Source: DATDFB01 sp035276475 (lineage in GTDB: Bacteria > Acidobacteriota > Thermoanaerobaculia > Gp7-AA8). From it: a stretch of DNA of 64,000 bases. The DNA is taken from positions 24,310-88,309 of the forward strand of contig DATELQ010000036.1 of the NCBI GenBank assembly GCA_035276475.1. Direction: 5' to 3'. Below, piece after piece: positions 17,187-24,685 of this stretch (positions are counted from its first letter, which is position 1; each line of letters starts with the position of its first letter). Under the pieces are notes generated by a model. The model saw only the letters and a program-made list of their open reading frames with translations. It searched no databases and was not told where the DNA came from. Made by a program: the position numbers and the translations under genes.

Positions 17187-17396
17187 GGCATCGGTGCGGT
17201 CGTTGACGGCATCGGTGCGGTCATTCTGGGCATCGATGCGGTCGCCGACGGCATCGTTACGGTCGCCGACAGCATCGATGCGGTCATTCTGGGGATCGAT
17301 GCGGTCGCCGAAGGCATCGATACGGTCGCCGAAGGCATCGATGCTGTCGCCGACAGTAACGTTGCTGTCGGCGACAGCATCGATGTCCAGAAACGA
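17187..17396. repeat. 21-bp minisatellite, ten units
   Basis: Ten consecutive units based on GGCATCGATGCGGTCGCCGAC, at 17187, 17208, 17229 and so on to 17376; the last units are degenerate. Units 2 and 5 share a variant ending ATTCTG, and units 6 and 7 end CCGAA, a higher-order pattern suggesting block duplication. The unit is a multiple of three, so several frames on both strands stay open and spell heptapeptides. It occupies nearly all of the 224-bp gap between two convergent genes. Confidence 0.9.
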
Positions 17397-17402
17397 GGAC
17401 AG

Positions 17403-19781
17403 CTAATGGTGCGAGTACGGCGACTGACTCGGCGCCACCTCCACCACCGTCATCATTCCGCGATCCTCGTGAGCCAGGATGTGACAGTGGATGACGTAGA
17501 AGCCGGCGTAGTCGACGAAACGGCTGCGCATCTTGAACCAGCCCGGAATCACGATCTGCTTCCCATTGCCATCGACGATCGGTTTGTCATTCTTCTTCGT
17601 CACCGGGTCCTGGGTCACGGCCTGCAGCCCGCCCGGGATGGGGAAGACATCCCACCAGATCGCATCCGTCGCCGCGAACTTGGGAGGCGTGCATGACTTC
17701 CACGTTTCCGGCTTCTTCGGATCGAGGAAACACTGCTCCGGGCTCGTCCGCGTCGACTCGTCGGTGATGTACCGCGGCGTTGTCCCATCCGCGAGCCTTT
17801 CCATCGGCTCGAACGTCTCGATGACCTGGAAGGGGTTGATGTGGATGTGGAAGGGATGCTCGATCTGCGCGAAGTTGCGGACCGTCCACTCCTCGGTCGT
17901 ATTCAGCCGCACCAGCGCGCCGACGTCGCCGTCGAACGACTTGCCGTCGATCTGGTGCACCGCGGCCGGCTTCCGAGGGGGACCGACGCCGCCCTCGAAT
18001 ACCTGCGGAATCGTGGAGAAGTCGATGGTCTTCGTGGCCTTCACGGAACTGGCCGGAATGTCGTTCAAAAAGTCGGGGAAATTCGGGTCCGCCGTCTTGA
18101 CGAAGTCCATCGGCGGCGAGGGCTTCGAGCCCGTGATCTTCACCGTGAGCAGGTTGATCGGATAGGGGCTGTTGTTCGACGGCTCGACGGTGTTCCGGAC
18201 GTGGAACGTGCAGGAGTTGGGGGCGGCGCACGAGTCCGGAGCCTTGACGAGGAGATCGATGCGGTTGCCCGAGGCGAGCAGGAACGTATGGTCGGCCGTC
18301 TTCTGGTAGTTGGTGTCCTTGAGCTGCACGCCGTCGCGCGCCAGGATGCGCCAGTGGAAGCCGGCCGGCGGCCCCTCGTCGAACAGCACGCCCGCGCGGG
18401 AGGCGCCGTTCACGATGCGCCACATCTGCACCTCGCCCGGCGCCATGGTGACGACGGGACTGATCCGTCCGTTGATCGAGAAGTCGTTGCCGCGGTCCTG
18501 CCCCTGGCCTTTCATCAGGTTCGGCGTCGTTCCGAGCTGATTGATCACCATGACCGGCTGCTTCCGCGTCCATTGCGGACCGTAGGCCTTGTACTGCTCG
18601 TTCAGGTAGTCGTCGTACGGCCCCTCGATGATGAACGCGCCGATCATGCCGTTGGAAACGTCGATGGTCGTCGAGCCGTGCTTGTGCGCGTGATACCAGT
18701 GCGTTCCCGGCGCCTGCCCCATCTGCAGCGGCAACCGCGGCGGATCTTCGGTCAGAAGAGGACTCCAGGCGCTTCCCTGCGACTCCGCACCGCCGGCGCC
18801 GGCGGTGTGCGCGGCGTGCGCATCCGGCGCCGTTGCGGGCGCGGGTGCGGGCGTCTTCGCGTTGGGGAGATACGGCAGCCGGAAGCAGTACGGGTACGAG
18901 CCGATGTAGTACTGCGGCCAGGCGCCGTTGGCCAGCACCTGCTCGTTCACGGGCCAGACTTTGTTGATCGTGCCGGGCTGAGAGTCGAACTGCATCAGCC
19001 GCTCGCGCTGCATGTCGGTCCACGACTTCGGCAGGTCGCTCCACTTGCGCGGCCAGGTGCGGTACTGGATCGCTCCCAGCTCCACTTCGCAGCGCCGGAA
19101 GAACTCGTCGAAGGGGGCCTTGACGTCGTCCGGCTTCACCGGCGCGCCCGCCAGGCGTCGTGACGAGAGCACTTCGAGGAAGACGTTGTCGCCGGTCGTA
19201 TTCGGATTCGTGTGCGTGCCATGGAAGTGGATGTTCGCGGTGGTGGAGCCGTGGAAGCAGTTCGGATAGGTGTCGGCGCCGGGATAGCCGGCGCTCGAGT
19301 CGTCGCACTGCCGCTGGTCTCCGCGGTCGACGCCCTGGCCCCCGTCGCGCGACAGGTTGAACTTGGCCGGATCGATGTTGTTCAGGAACGTCAGCTCGAT
19401 GACGTCGCCGACGCGCGCGCGGAGCGTCGGGCCGGGCATCGGATCGCCGTAGCTTCCCTCCGGAATGGCGGCGTACGGCGGCTGCGCCTCGGCGCTGCGC
19501 AGCGCGCGGATCCACTGCGGCCAGCAGGCCTCGAAGGTCCCGGGCTGGCCCGGCTGGGCCGACGCGTTGTTGATCCTGATCGGATAACGCTCCGGGATCC
19601 GGTTCAGCTCACTGCTGACGGTGACGGTCGCGCGCAGGCGCCCGCCGCTCGTGACGAGCTCGGGGATCTTCGGGAGATCCTGGTTGTCGGGCAGGCACTT
19701 GACCTGGGTATTGACCGGCTGTTGTTGCGCGTAGACGGAGACCGTGGTGAGAAGCGCGATCAAGATGCGTCGCATCGTCAT
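17403..19781 (-). CDS. Multicopper oxidase
   Basis: Exported multicopper oxidase of 792 residues with a signal peptide ending near VYAQ. All four copper-binding segments are intact: HFHGTH (about 185), HWYHAHKHGS (about 358), HPFHIHINPF (about 640) and HCHILAHEDRGMM (about 762). The type 1 site ends in Met, as in laccase/CueO-like enzymes. It should oxidise phenolics or metal ions and reduce oxygen to water outside the cytoplasm. It is longer than typical laccases because of insertions before the second copper motif (Ala/Pro/His-rich) and around 110-150. It is the last gene of a minus-strand set, 4 bases after the cupredoxin-like gene. Confidence 0.92.
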   Translation of the reverse strand: MTMRRILIALLTTVSVYAQQQPVNTQVKCLPDNQDLPKIPELVTSGGRLRATVTVSSELNRIPERYPIRINNASAQPGQPGTFEACWPQWIRALRSAEAQPPYAAIPEGSYGDPMPGPTLRARVGDVIELTFLNNIDPAKFNLSRDGGQGVDRGDQRQCDDSSAGYPGADTYPNCFHGSTTANIHFHGTHTNPNTTGDNVFLEVLSSRRLAGAPVKPDDVKAPFDEFFRRCEVELGAIQYRTWPRKWSDLPKSWTDMQRERLMQFDSQPGTINKVWPVNEQVLANGAWPQYYIGSYPYCFRLPYLPNAKTPAPAPATAPDAHAAHTAGAGGAESQGSAWSPLLTEDPPRLPLQMGQAPGTHWYHAHKHGSTTIDVSNGMIGAFIIEGPYDDYLNEQYKAYGPQWTRKQPVMVINQLGTTPNLMKGQGQDRGNDFSINGRISPVVTMAPGEVQMWRIVNGASRAGVLFDEGPPAGFHWRILARDGVQLKDTNYQKTADHTFLLASGNRIDLLVKAPDSCAAPNSCTFHVRNTVEPSNNSPYPINLLTVKITGSKPSPPMDFVKTADPNFPDFLNDIPASSVKATKTIDFSTIPQVFEGGVGPPRKPAAVHQIDGKSFDGDVGALVRLNTTEEWTVRNFAQIEHPFHIHINPFQVIETFEPMERLADGTTPRYITDESTRTSPEQCFLDPKKPETWKSCTPPKFAATDAIWWDVFPIPGGLQAVTQDPVTKKNDKPIVDGNGKQIVIPGWFKMRSRFVDYAGFYVIHCHILAHEDRGMMTVVEVAPSQSPYSHH

Positions 19782-19785
19782 TCCC

Positions 19786-20085
19786 TCATTCGTTCATGTT
19801 CTGCACGGCAGCGACGAAGAGGCTCCCCACCTCGTCCTCGTGCAGCGCACAGGCGTAGGGGATGTTCGTCCCCTCGGCCGGCTCGCAGACATAGAGCGGC
19901 CGCGAGCCCTGGCCGGGCAGGATGATCTCGGTCTCGAAACTCCCGTCGGTCATGCGGATCTGATGGGTGATGCCGGTCGTGTTCTCCCAACTCACTCCGG
20001 CGAACTGCGGAGCCGCGAGCGAACCGGGATCGAACATCGAACCGCCGCCTTCCTTGGGCACAATACGGACGAGCAGGTCGGGCAT
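19786..20085 (-). CDS. Small cupredoxin-like protein, no signal peptide
   Basis: Protein of 99 residues resembling a cupredoxin: a beta-rich chain with WENTTGITHQIRM (a candidate His ligand) and a C-terminal YACALHEDEVGSL giving Cys and His in C-x2-H spacing. A Met ligand is not evident at the usual place after the His. No Sec signal is visible from the ATG at 20085, which has a good AGGAGAG site. The next in-frame start, at 20139, adds 18 residues, still without a clear signal. It precedes the multicopper oxidase by 4 bases and is probably its redox partner or assembly factor, but the location mismatch is unexplained. Confidence 0.65.
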   Translation of the reverse strand: MPDLLVRIVPKEGGGSMFDPGSLAAPQFAGVSWENTTGITHQIRMTDGSFETEIILPGQGSRPLYVCEPAEGTNIPYACALHEDEVGSLFVAAVQNMNE

Positions 20086-20123
20086 GGCACTCTCCTCTCT
20101 GGATGGGGAGAGAGAGTACGCCT

Positions 20124-20609
20124 CTACGCTACCACCCACAACGCCCGCCCCGTCGCCGCCGCCTGCTTCGCGCTCAACATCAACTGTACGTACGTCTGCA
20201 CGTCGAGGTCGTCGCTGATCAGGAGGTCATCCTCCAGGTACTTCGCGGCGAGCGTCATCAGCTCCACGTCGTCGGTGGGGAGGGCGGCGGATTCGGCGAA
20301 CGCGTGCAGCGCCGCTAAAAGCTGCGAGAGGCTGGCCACCTGCAGGGGGTCGGCGGCGTTCGGGATCACGAGTGTCTCCACTGCCGCGACGTCAACCGGC
20401 ACGAACACCGCCTGATAGGGCTCGACGAGCAGCGGCGCGCGGCGGGCGAGGTCGCGCCAGCCGGCGAACTCCACCGGCTCGGAGTGGTACGGATCGCCGT
20501 CGCGCAGCGTGAGCGACGGGAAGCGGCCGCGCAGCGCCGCATCGACGGCGTCCGCCAGCGCAGGGCCGAAGACGTCGCCCGCGCGGCCAACTACGAATGT
20601 GAGGGACAC
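20124..20609 (-). CDS. Unknown soluble protein heading the multicopper oxidase operon
   Basis: I do not recognise this 161-residue protein. It has no signal peptide or membrane helix, is acidic, and looks alpha/beta in the first half (SLTFVVGRAGDVF, VFVPVDVAAVETLVIP) and helical in the second (SQLLAALHAFAESAALPTDD, LAAKYLEDDLLI). The start is GTG, with a consensus TATAAT ending only 6 nt upstream, pointing to a leaderless message. It is followed 38 bases later by the cupredoxin-like gene and then the oxidase, so it may assist in their expression or copper handling, but no motif proves this. Confidence 0.7.
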   Translation of the reverse strand: MSLTFVVGRAGDVFGPALADAVDAALRGRFPSLTLRDGDPYHSEPVEFAGWRDLARRAPLLVEPYQAVFVPVDVAAVETLVIPNAADPLQVASLSQLLAALHAFAESAALPTDDVELMTLAAKYLEDDLLISDDLDVQTYVQLMLSAKQAAATGRALWVVA

Positions 20610-20615
20610 GGGCGG

Positions 20616-20625
20616 ATTATAGAAT
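20616..20625. promoter_or_regulatory. Overlapping consensus -10 elements of a divergent pair
   Basis: The 23 bp between starts at 20609 (minus, GTG) and 20633 (plus, TTG) contain ATTATAGAAT. On minus, ATTATA reads TATAAT, the perfect -10 consensus, ending 6 nt before the GTG. On plus, TAGAAT (20620-20625) ends 7 nt before the TTG. The elements overlap by two bases. No Shine-Dalgarno fits either start. Confidence 0.55.
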
Positions 20626-20632
20626 CGCGAGG

Positions 20633-23185
20633 TTGGAACGCTTCAAGCGGATCTTCCCGTTCGCCAAGCCGCTCATCGTCGTGGCGCTCTTCGCCGTGGC
20701 GCTGCGCATCCTTCAGGACACCCTCGCCAAATTCAACTACCACCAGGTCATCCACTACGTCAGCAACCTGCCGGCCGACCAGATCATCCTCTCCATCGTC
20801 CTTACCCTCTTCGGCTACCTGGTCATGACCGGCTACGACACCCTGGCCTTCCGCTACATCCGCCACCCGCTCCCCTACCCCAAAATCGCTCTCGCCTCGT
20901 TCATCGGCTACGCGTTCAACAACAACGTCGGGCTCTCCGGACTCGTCGGCGGCTCGCTGCGCTACCGCTTGTACAACGCGTGGCGATTGAACGGCGTCGA
21001 CATCGCCCGCGTCATCGCCTTCTGCACCATCAGCTTCTGGCTCGGCTTCGTCATCCTCGGCGGGATCTTCTTCATCGTCGCGCCGCCCGCCGTCCCGGCG
21101 AACCTCCACGTCCCATTCGACTCCGTGCGCATCCTCGGCGTCGTCTTGCTCCTGCCGGCGATTGCGTACATGGCGTGGATCGCGTTCCGGCGCAAGCCGC
21201 TGCGCATCCGGCAGTGGGAGTTCGAGCTCCCCTCGCCCGCCCTCTTCTTCTCCCAAGTCGCGGTCTCGAGCCTCGACTGGGTCGTCGCCGCCGCCGTCCT
21301 CTACATCCTCCTCCCCGACAGCCTGCCGCTGAACTTCGCGCGCTTCCTCGGCATCTTCCTTCTCGCGCAGATCGCCGGCGTGGCCTCGAACGTCCCGGGC
21401 GGCCTCGGCATCTTCGAAGCCATCTCCCTCATCTTCCTCGCACCGTACTACCCCGCCGCGGCCATCCTCGGCGCGCTCGTCGCCTTCCGCGCCATCTACT
21501 ACCTCGTGCCGCTCGGCGTGGCCATCATCCTTCTGGCCGCGCACGAGATCGTGGAGAAGCGCGAAGGGGTGGCCAAGGCCTGGCGGATCTTCGGGCGGTG
21601 GGCGCCCGGCATCGCGCCGCAGCTCCTCGCCTTCACGACGTTCGTCGGCGGCGCCGTGCTCCTCTTCTCCGGCGCGACGCCGGAGCTCGGCCACCGCGTG
21701 CGCTGGATCCGCCGCCTCGTGCCGCTGCCGCTCGTGGAGATCTCGCACTTCCTCTCCAGCATCGGCGGCGCGGCGCTGCTCCTCCTCGCGCGCGGTCTGC
21801 AGCGGCGGCTCGACGCCGCGTACCAGATCACCGTCGGCGTCCTCGTCCTCGGCATCTTCTTTCAGATCCTTAAAGGCGCCGACTTCGAGGAAGCCTTCAT
21901 CCTGGCCATCATGCTCTTCGGCCTGGTGGCGTCGCGGCGGCACTTCTACCGCAAGGCCTCGCTCCTCAACGAAGGCTTCGGCCCCGGCTGGATCGCCGCG
22001 ATCCTTCTCGTCCTCATCACCTCCGCGTGGCTCGGCTTCTTCAGCTACAAGCACATCGAGTATTCGCGCGAGCTGTGGTGGCGCTTCCAGTTCCGCGCCG
22101 ACGCGCCGCGCTTCCTGCGCGCCTCCGTCGGCGTCGTCGGCGTGCTGCTCCTCTTCTCCATCGGGCGACTGCTGCGCCCCGCCGCGCCGGAGCCCGATCC
22201 GCCGGCGGCGGAGGAGATCGAGCGCGCCGCGACGATCGTCGACACTGACGTCAGCTCCCACGCGCACCTCGCGCTCCTCGGCGACAAGCCGCTCCTCTTC
22301 AGCGAGAGCGGGCGCGCCTTCATCATGTACGGCGTCGAGGGGCGAAGTTGGATCGCCATGGGCGACCCGGTCGGCCCCGAGGACGAGAAGCAGGAGCTGC
22401 TCTGGAAGTTCCGCGAGCTCTGCGACCTCCACGCCGGCTGGCCGGTCTTCTACGAGATCCAGCGCGAGAACCTCCACCGCTACCTCGACCTCGGGCTCAT
22501 CCCGCTGAAGATCGGCGAGCAGGCGCGCGTCGACCTCGAGTCCTTCTCGCTCGAAGGGGGCTCGCGCAAGTGGATGCGCAAGATGCAGCGCAAGGTGGAG
22601 GCGGAGGAATGCGCCTTCTCGATCGAGCCTGCCGAGGCGATCCTGCCGGAGCTCCGCACCATCTCCGACTCGTGGCTCGCCGAGAAGAAGACGCGCGAGA
22701 AAGGCTTCTCGCTCGGATTCTTCGCCGAGGACTACATCCGCCGCTATCCCGTCGCCGTCGTGCGGCGCGGCGGACGCGCCGTCGCCTTCGCGAACCTCTG
22801 GCCCTCGGGGACGAAAGAGGAGCTCTCCGTCGACCTCATGCGCCATCTCCCCGAGGCGCCGGGCGGGGTGATGGACTACATCTTCGTCAACCTCATCGTC
22901 TGGGGACAGCAGCAGGGCTACCGCTGGTTCAACCTCGGCATGGCGCCGCTGGCGGGGCTCGAGAACCGCTCCCTCGGCACGATGTGGAGCCGTGTGGGCG
23001 CGCTCACATACCGCCTCGGCGAAAACTTCTATAATTTCCAAGGGCTCCGACAGTACAAGGACAAGTTCGATCCGGTGTGGGAGCCGATGTACATCGCTTC
23101 ACCCGGAGGGTTGGCGCTGCCGCGGATCCTCACGAACCTCGCGGCGCTGATCTCCGGCGGCCTTCGCGGTGTCGTAACGAAATGA
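20633..23185 (+). CDS. mprF: Phosphatidylglycerol aminoacyltransferase / flippase MprF (LpiA-like)
   Basis: Bifunctional membrane protein of 850 residues. The N-terminal 520 residues hold about 14 hydrophobic segments of the LPG flippase/synthase domain (VGLSGLVGGSLRYRLYN, NVPGGLGIFEAI). The C-terminal 300 residues form the cytosolic DUF2156/GNAT-like catalytic domain, with EGRSWIAMGDPVGP, SRKWMRKMQRKVE, GGVMDYIFVNLI and the typical close NLGMAPLAGL, RLGENFYNFQGLRQYKDKFDPVW and EPMYIA. It transfers an amino acid, usually lysine, from tRNA to phosphatidylglycerol and flips the product, lowering envelope charge. The TTG start is supported by an upstream -10. The stop overlaps the next ATG (ATGA). 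Confidence 0.92.
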   Translation: MERFKRIFPFAKPLIVVALFAVALRILQDTLAKFNYHQVIHYVSNLPADQIILSIVLTLFGYLVMTGYDTLAFRYIRHPLPYPKIALASFIGYAFNNNVGLSGLVGGSLRYRLYNAWRLNGVDIARVIAFCTISFWLGFVILGGIFFIVAPPAVPANLHVPFDSVRILGVVLLLPAIAYMAWIAFRRKPLRIRQWEFELPSPALFFSQVAVSSLDWVVAAAVLYILLPDSLPLNFARFLGIFLLAQIAGVASNVPGGLGIFEAISLIFLAPYYPAAAILGALVAFRAIYYLVPLGVAIILLAAHEIVEKREGVAKAWRIFGRWAPGIAPQLLAFTTFVGGAVLLFSGATPELGHRVRWIRRLVPLPLVEISHFLSSIGGAALLLLARGLQRRLDAAYQITVGVLVLGIFFQILKGADFEEAFILAIMLFGLVASRRHFYRKASLLNEGFGPGWIAAILLVLITSAWLGFFSYKHIEYSRELWWRFQFRADAPRFLRASVGVVGVLLLFSIGRLLRPAAPEPDPPAAEEIERAATIVDTDVSSHAHLALLGDKPLLFSESGRAFIMYGVEGRSWIAMGDPVGPEDEKQELLWKFRELCDLHAGWPVFYEIQRENLHRYLDLGLIPLKIGEQARVDLESFSLEGGSRKWMRKMQRKVEAEECAFSIEPAEAILPELRTISDSWLAEKKTREKGFSLGFFAEDYIRRYPVAVVRRGGRAVAFANLWPSGTKEELSVDLMRHLPEAPGGVMDYIFVNLIVWGQQQGYRWFNLGMAPLAGLENRSLGTMWSRVGALTYRLGENFYNFQGLRQYKDKFDPVWEPMYIASPGGLALPRILTNLAALISGGLRGVVTK

Positions 23186-23862
23186 GACTCATCGTCGACC
23201 CCGAGCTCGATGCCCTGCAGCAGCAGTGGCTCAACGGCGGCAGCGCGCTGCCGCTGGTGCAGCTGCTCGTCCAGCGCGGCGAGGGCGATCAGGCCGCCGC
23301 GATCGCGCGGCTCGTGCTGGCGCGCGAGGAGTGTCCGGACGCCGACGAGATCGAGCAGTGCCTCGACGACATCGACGAGGCGCCGGACGAGTGGCGCGCG
23401 CAGCTCGAAGCGATGGCCGCCGAGCCCTCGGTGGAGCGCTTCGAGGAGCTGATGCGCTTCGTCCCGCCGGAGTTCATTTACCAGCGCCTCCGCAACGCGC
23501 TGCGCAAGCTGAAAAAGCTCGGCGTCGACGGCAACGTGCTCTTTCAGTGCGCGACGAACATCGGCATGACCCCCGAGGCCATCGAGCTGGTGGAGGAGGG
23601 GCTCGTCGAGCCGGCGACGATCGTCGAGCGCGGCCTCGACAGCGCGGCACGCACGACCTACTCGGGACTCGCGGCCGAGGCGACGTTCCTCCGCGGCGAC
23701 CTCGTCAGCACCATCCGCCACCTGCGCGACGCCCTGCAGCACGAGACCGACCTCTGCACCGCCTTGCCGCACATCTACTTCGTGCGCGAGCAAGCGTCAC
23801 CGGAAGTCAACGCCATGCTCGACCGCGCGGGCATACCGCCCATCCCCTCCGCTGTTCCATAG
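23182..23862 (+). CDS. Unknown alpha-helical repeat-like protein in mprF operon
   Basis: Cytosolic protein of 226 residues with no recognised domain. It is rich in Glu, Ala and Leu, almost entirely helical in appearance, and carries segments that look like irregular TPR or HEAT pairs (ALPLVQLLVQRGEGDQAAAI, EAIELVEEGLVEPATIVERG, LAAEATFLRGDLVSTIRHL). Its ATG overlaps the mprF stop by four bases, and it ends 6 bases before the first AcvB/VirJ-like gene. It is thus embedded in a lipid-aminoacylation operon and could be an adaptor. Role unknown. Confidence 0.75.
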   Translation: MRLIVDPELDALQQQWLNGGSALPLVQLLVQRGEGDQAAAIARLVLAREECPDADEIEQCLDDIDEAPDEWRAQLEAMAAEPSVERFEELMRFVPPEFIYQRLRNALRKLKKLGVDGNVLFQCATNIGMTPEAIELVEEGLVEPATIVERGLDSAARTTYSGLAAEATFLRGDLVSTIRHLRDALQHETDLCTALPHIYFVREQASPEVNAMLDRAGIPPIPSAVP

Positions 23863-23868
23863 CCGAGT

Positions 23869-24543
23869 TTGGTCCGGAACTTTTTTCTTCTCACGATTCT
23901 CGTCTGCGCTGCGACCGCCGCGGCCGCCGAGGCGAAGCTGCCGCTCATCGAAGTGCCGGCGGCCCGGGGCGGCTCCGACACGCTCGTGGTCTTCGTGTCG
24001 GGCGACGGCGGCTGGGCGGCGATCGACAAGTCGATCTCGAAGGTCCTCGCGGACAACGGACTGCCGGTCGTCGGCCTCAACGCCCTGCAGTATTTCTGGA
24101 CGAAGCGGACGCCGGAGACCGCCGCGAAGGACTTGCAGTCGATCTGCGACCGCTATCTCTCCTCGTGGAAAAAAGGGCGGCTGCTTTTCGTCGGCTACTC
24201 GCGCGGCGCTGACGTGCTGCCGGCGATGATCACCCGCCTCTCGCCGGAGCTGCAGTCACGGATCCGCCTCATCGCGCTGCTCGGGCCGAGCCCGAAAGTG
24301 CAGTTCGAGTTTCACATGGCGGACTGGGTGCATTCGGCGTCGAAGGGGCTGGCGGTGAAACCGGAGGTGGAGAAGCTGCGCTCGCACTCGATCCTCTGCC
24401 TCTCCGGCGAGGACGACAAAGACTCGCTCTGCCGCGAGCTCGGCGGACAGCCGCACATCAACATCGTGACGCTCAAGGGCGCGCATCACTTCGACGGCGG
24501 CTACGAGAAGCTCGGCCGCATCATCCTCGAGCAGTTGAAGTGA
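23869..24543 (+). CDS. AcvB/VirJ-family periplasmic serine hydrolase, copy 1
   Basis: Exported alpha/beta hydrolase of 224 residues with a signal peptide to about residue 20. It has the family SGDGGW oxyanion segment (44-49), the nucleophile elbow GYSRGAD (Ser about 111), an acidic SGEDDKDSLC segment near 179-187, and GAHHFDGG near 205-211 supplying His. AcvB and AtvA homologues hydrolyse lysyl-phosphatidylglycerol in the rhizobia and agrobacteria where they were studied. Here the gene follows mprF in the same operon, the arrangement of rhizobial lpiA-atvA. The start is TTG at 23869, 6 bases after the previous stop. A second copy follows. Confidence 0.85.
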   Translation: MVRNFFLLTILVCAATAAAAEAKLPLIEVPAARGGSDTLVVFVSGDGGWAAIDKSISKVLADNGLPVVGLNALQYFWTKRTPETAAKDLQSICDRYLSSWKKGRLLFVGYSRGADVLPAMITRLSPELQSRIRLIALLGPSPKVQFEFHMADWVHSASKGLAVKPEVEKLRSHSILCLSGEDDKDSLCRELGGQPHINIVTLKGAHHFDGGYEKLGRIILEQLK

Positions 24544-24563
24544 GACACAGGGAACCGACGAAG

Positions 24564-24685
24564 GGCCTCCGGCGGGCGGGCACGGCCCGCGGCGTTTGTT
24601 GGCGCGCGAATCGTGCTTCGTGCGAGACGCGCGCGTTCGGCCGGAGGCAACCAGCGGTGCGGGCCGTGCCCGCCCGCCGGAGGCC
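24564..24685. repeat. Inverted-hairpin element with shared core, copy 1
   Basis: Arms 24564-24590 and 24659-24685 are perfectly complementary over 27 bp, separated by 68 nt. The arm is itself a hairpin (GCGGGC at 24572-24577 with GCCCGC at 24585-24590). The spacer holds CGCGCGAATCGTGCTTCGT (24603-24621), found with one change in a second element at 45021-45039. The element lies between the two AcvB-like genes, and its right arm is read as the N-terminal codons of the second. Confidence 0.85.

Noticed and set aside
17187..17396. CRISPR array
   Set aside because: Units are contiguous 21-mers with no spacers, and no cas gene is present.
17141..17406. Heptad-repeat proteins encoded by the minisatellite
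   Set aside because: Open frames on both strands result from the 21-bp unit. The GIDAVAE frame lacks a start codon, and the other two are short with no ribosome site.
20591..23041. 816-residue minus-strand frame opposite mprF
   Set aside because: Charged low-complexity shadow; mprF is unambiguous.
24540..24656. Longer N terminus for the second AcvB-like protein
   Set aside because: The extra 39 residues are encoded by a palindromic element and would precede the signal peptide.
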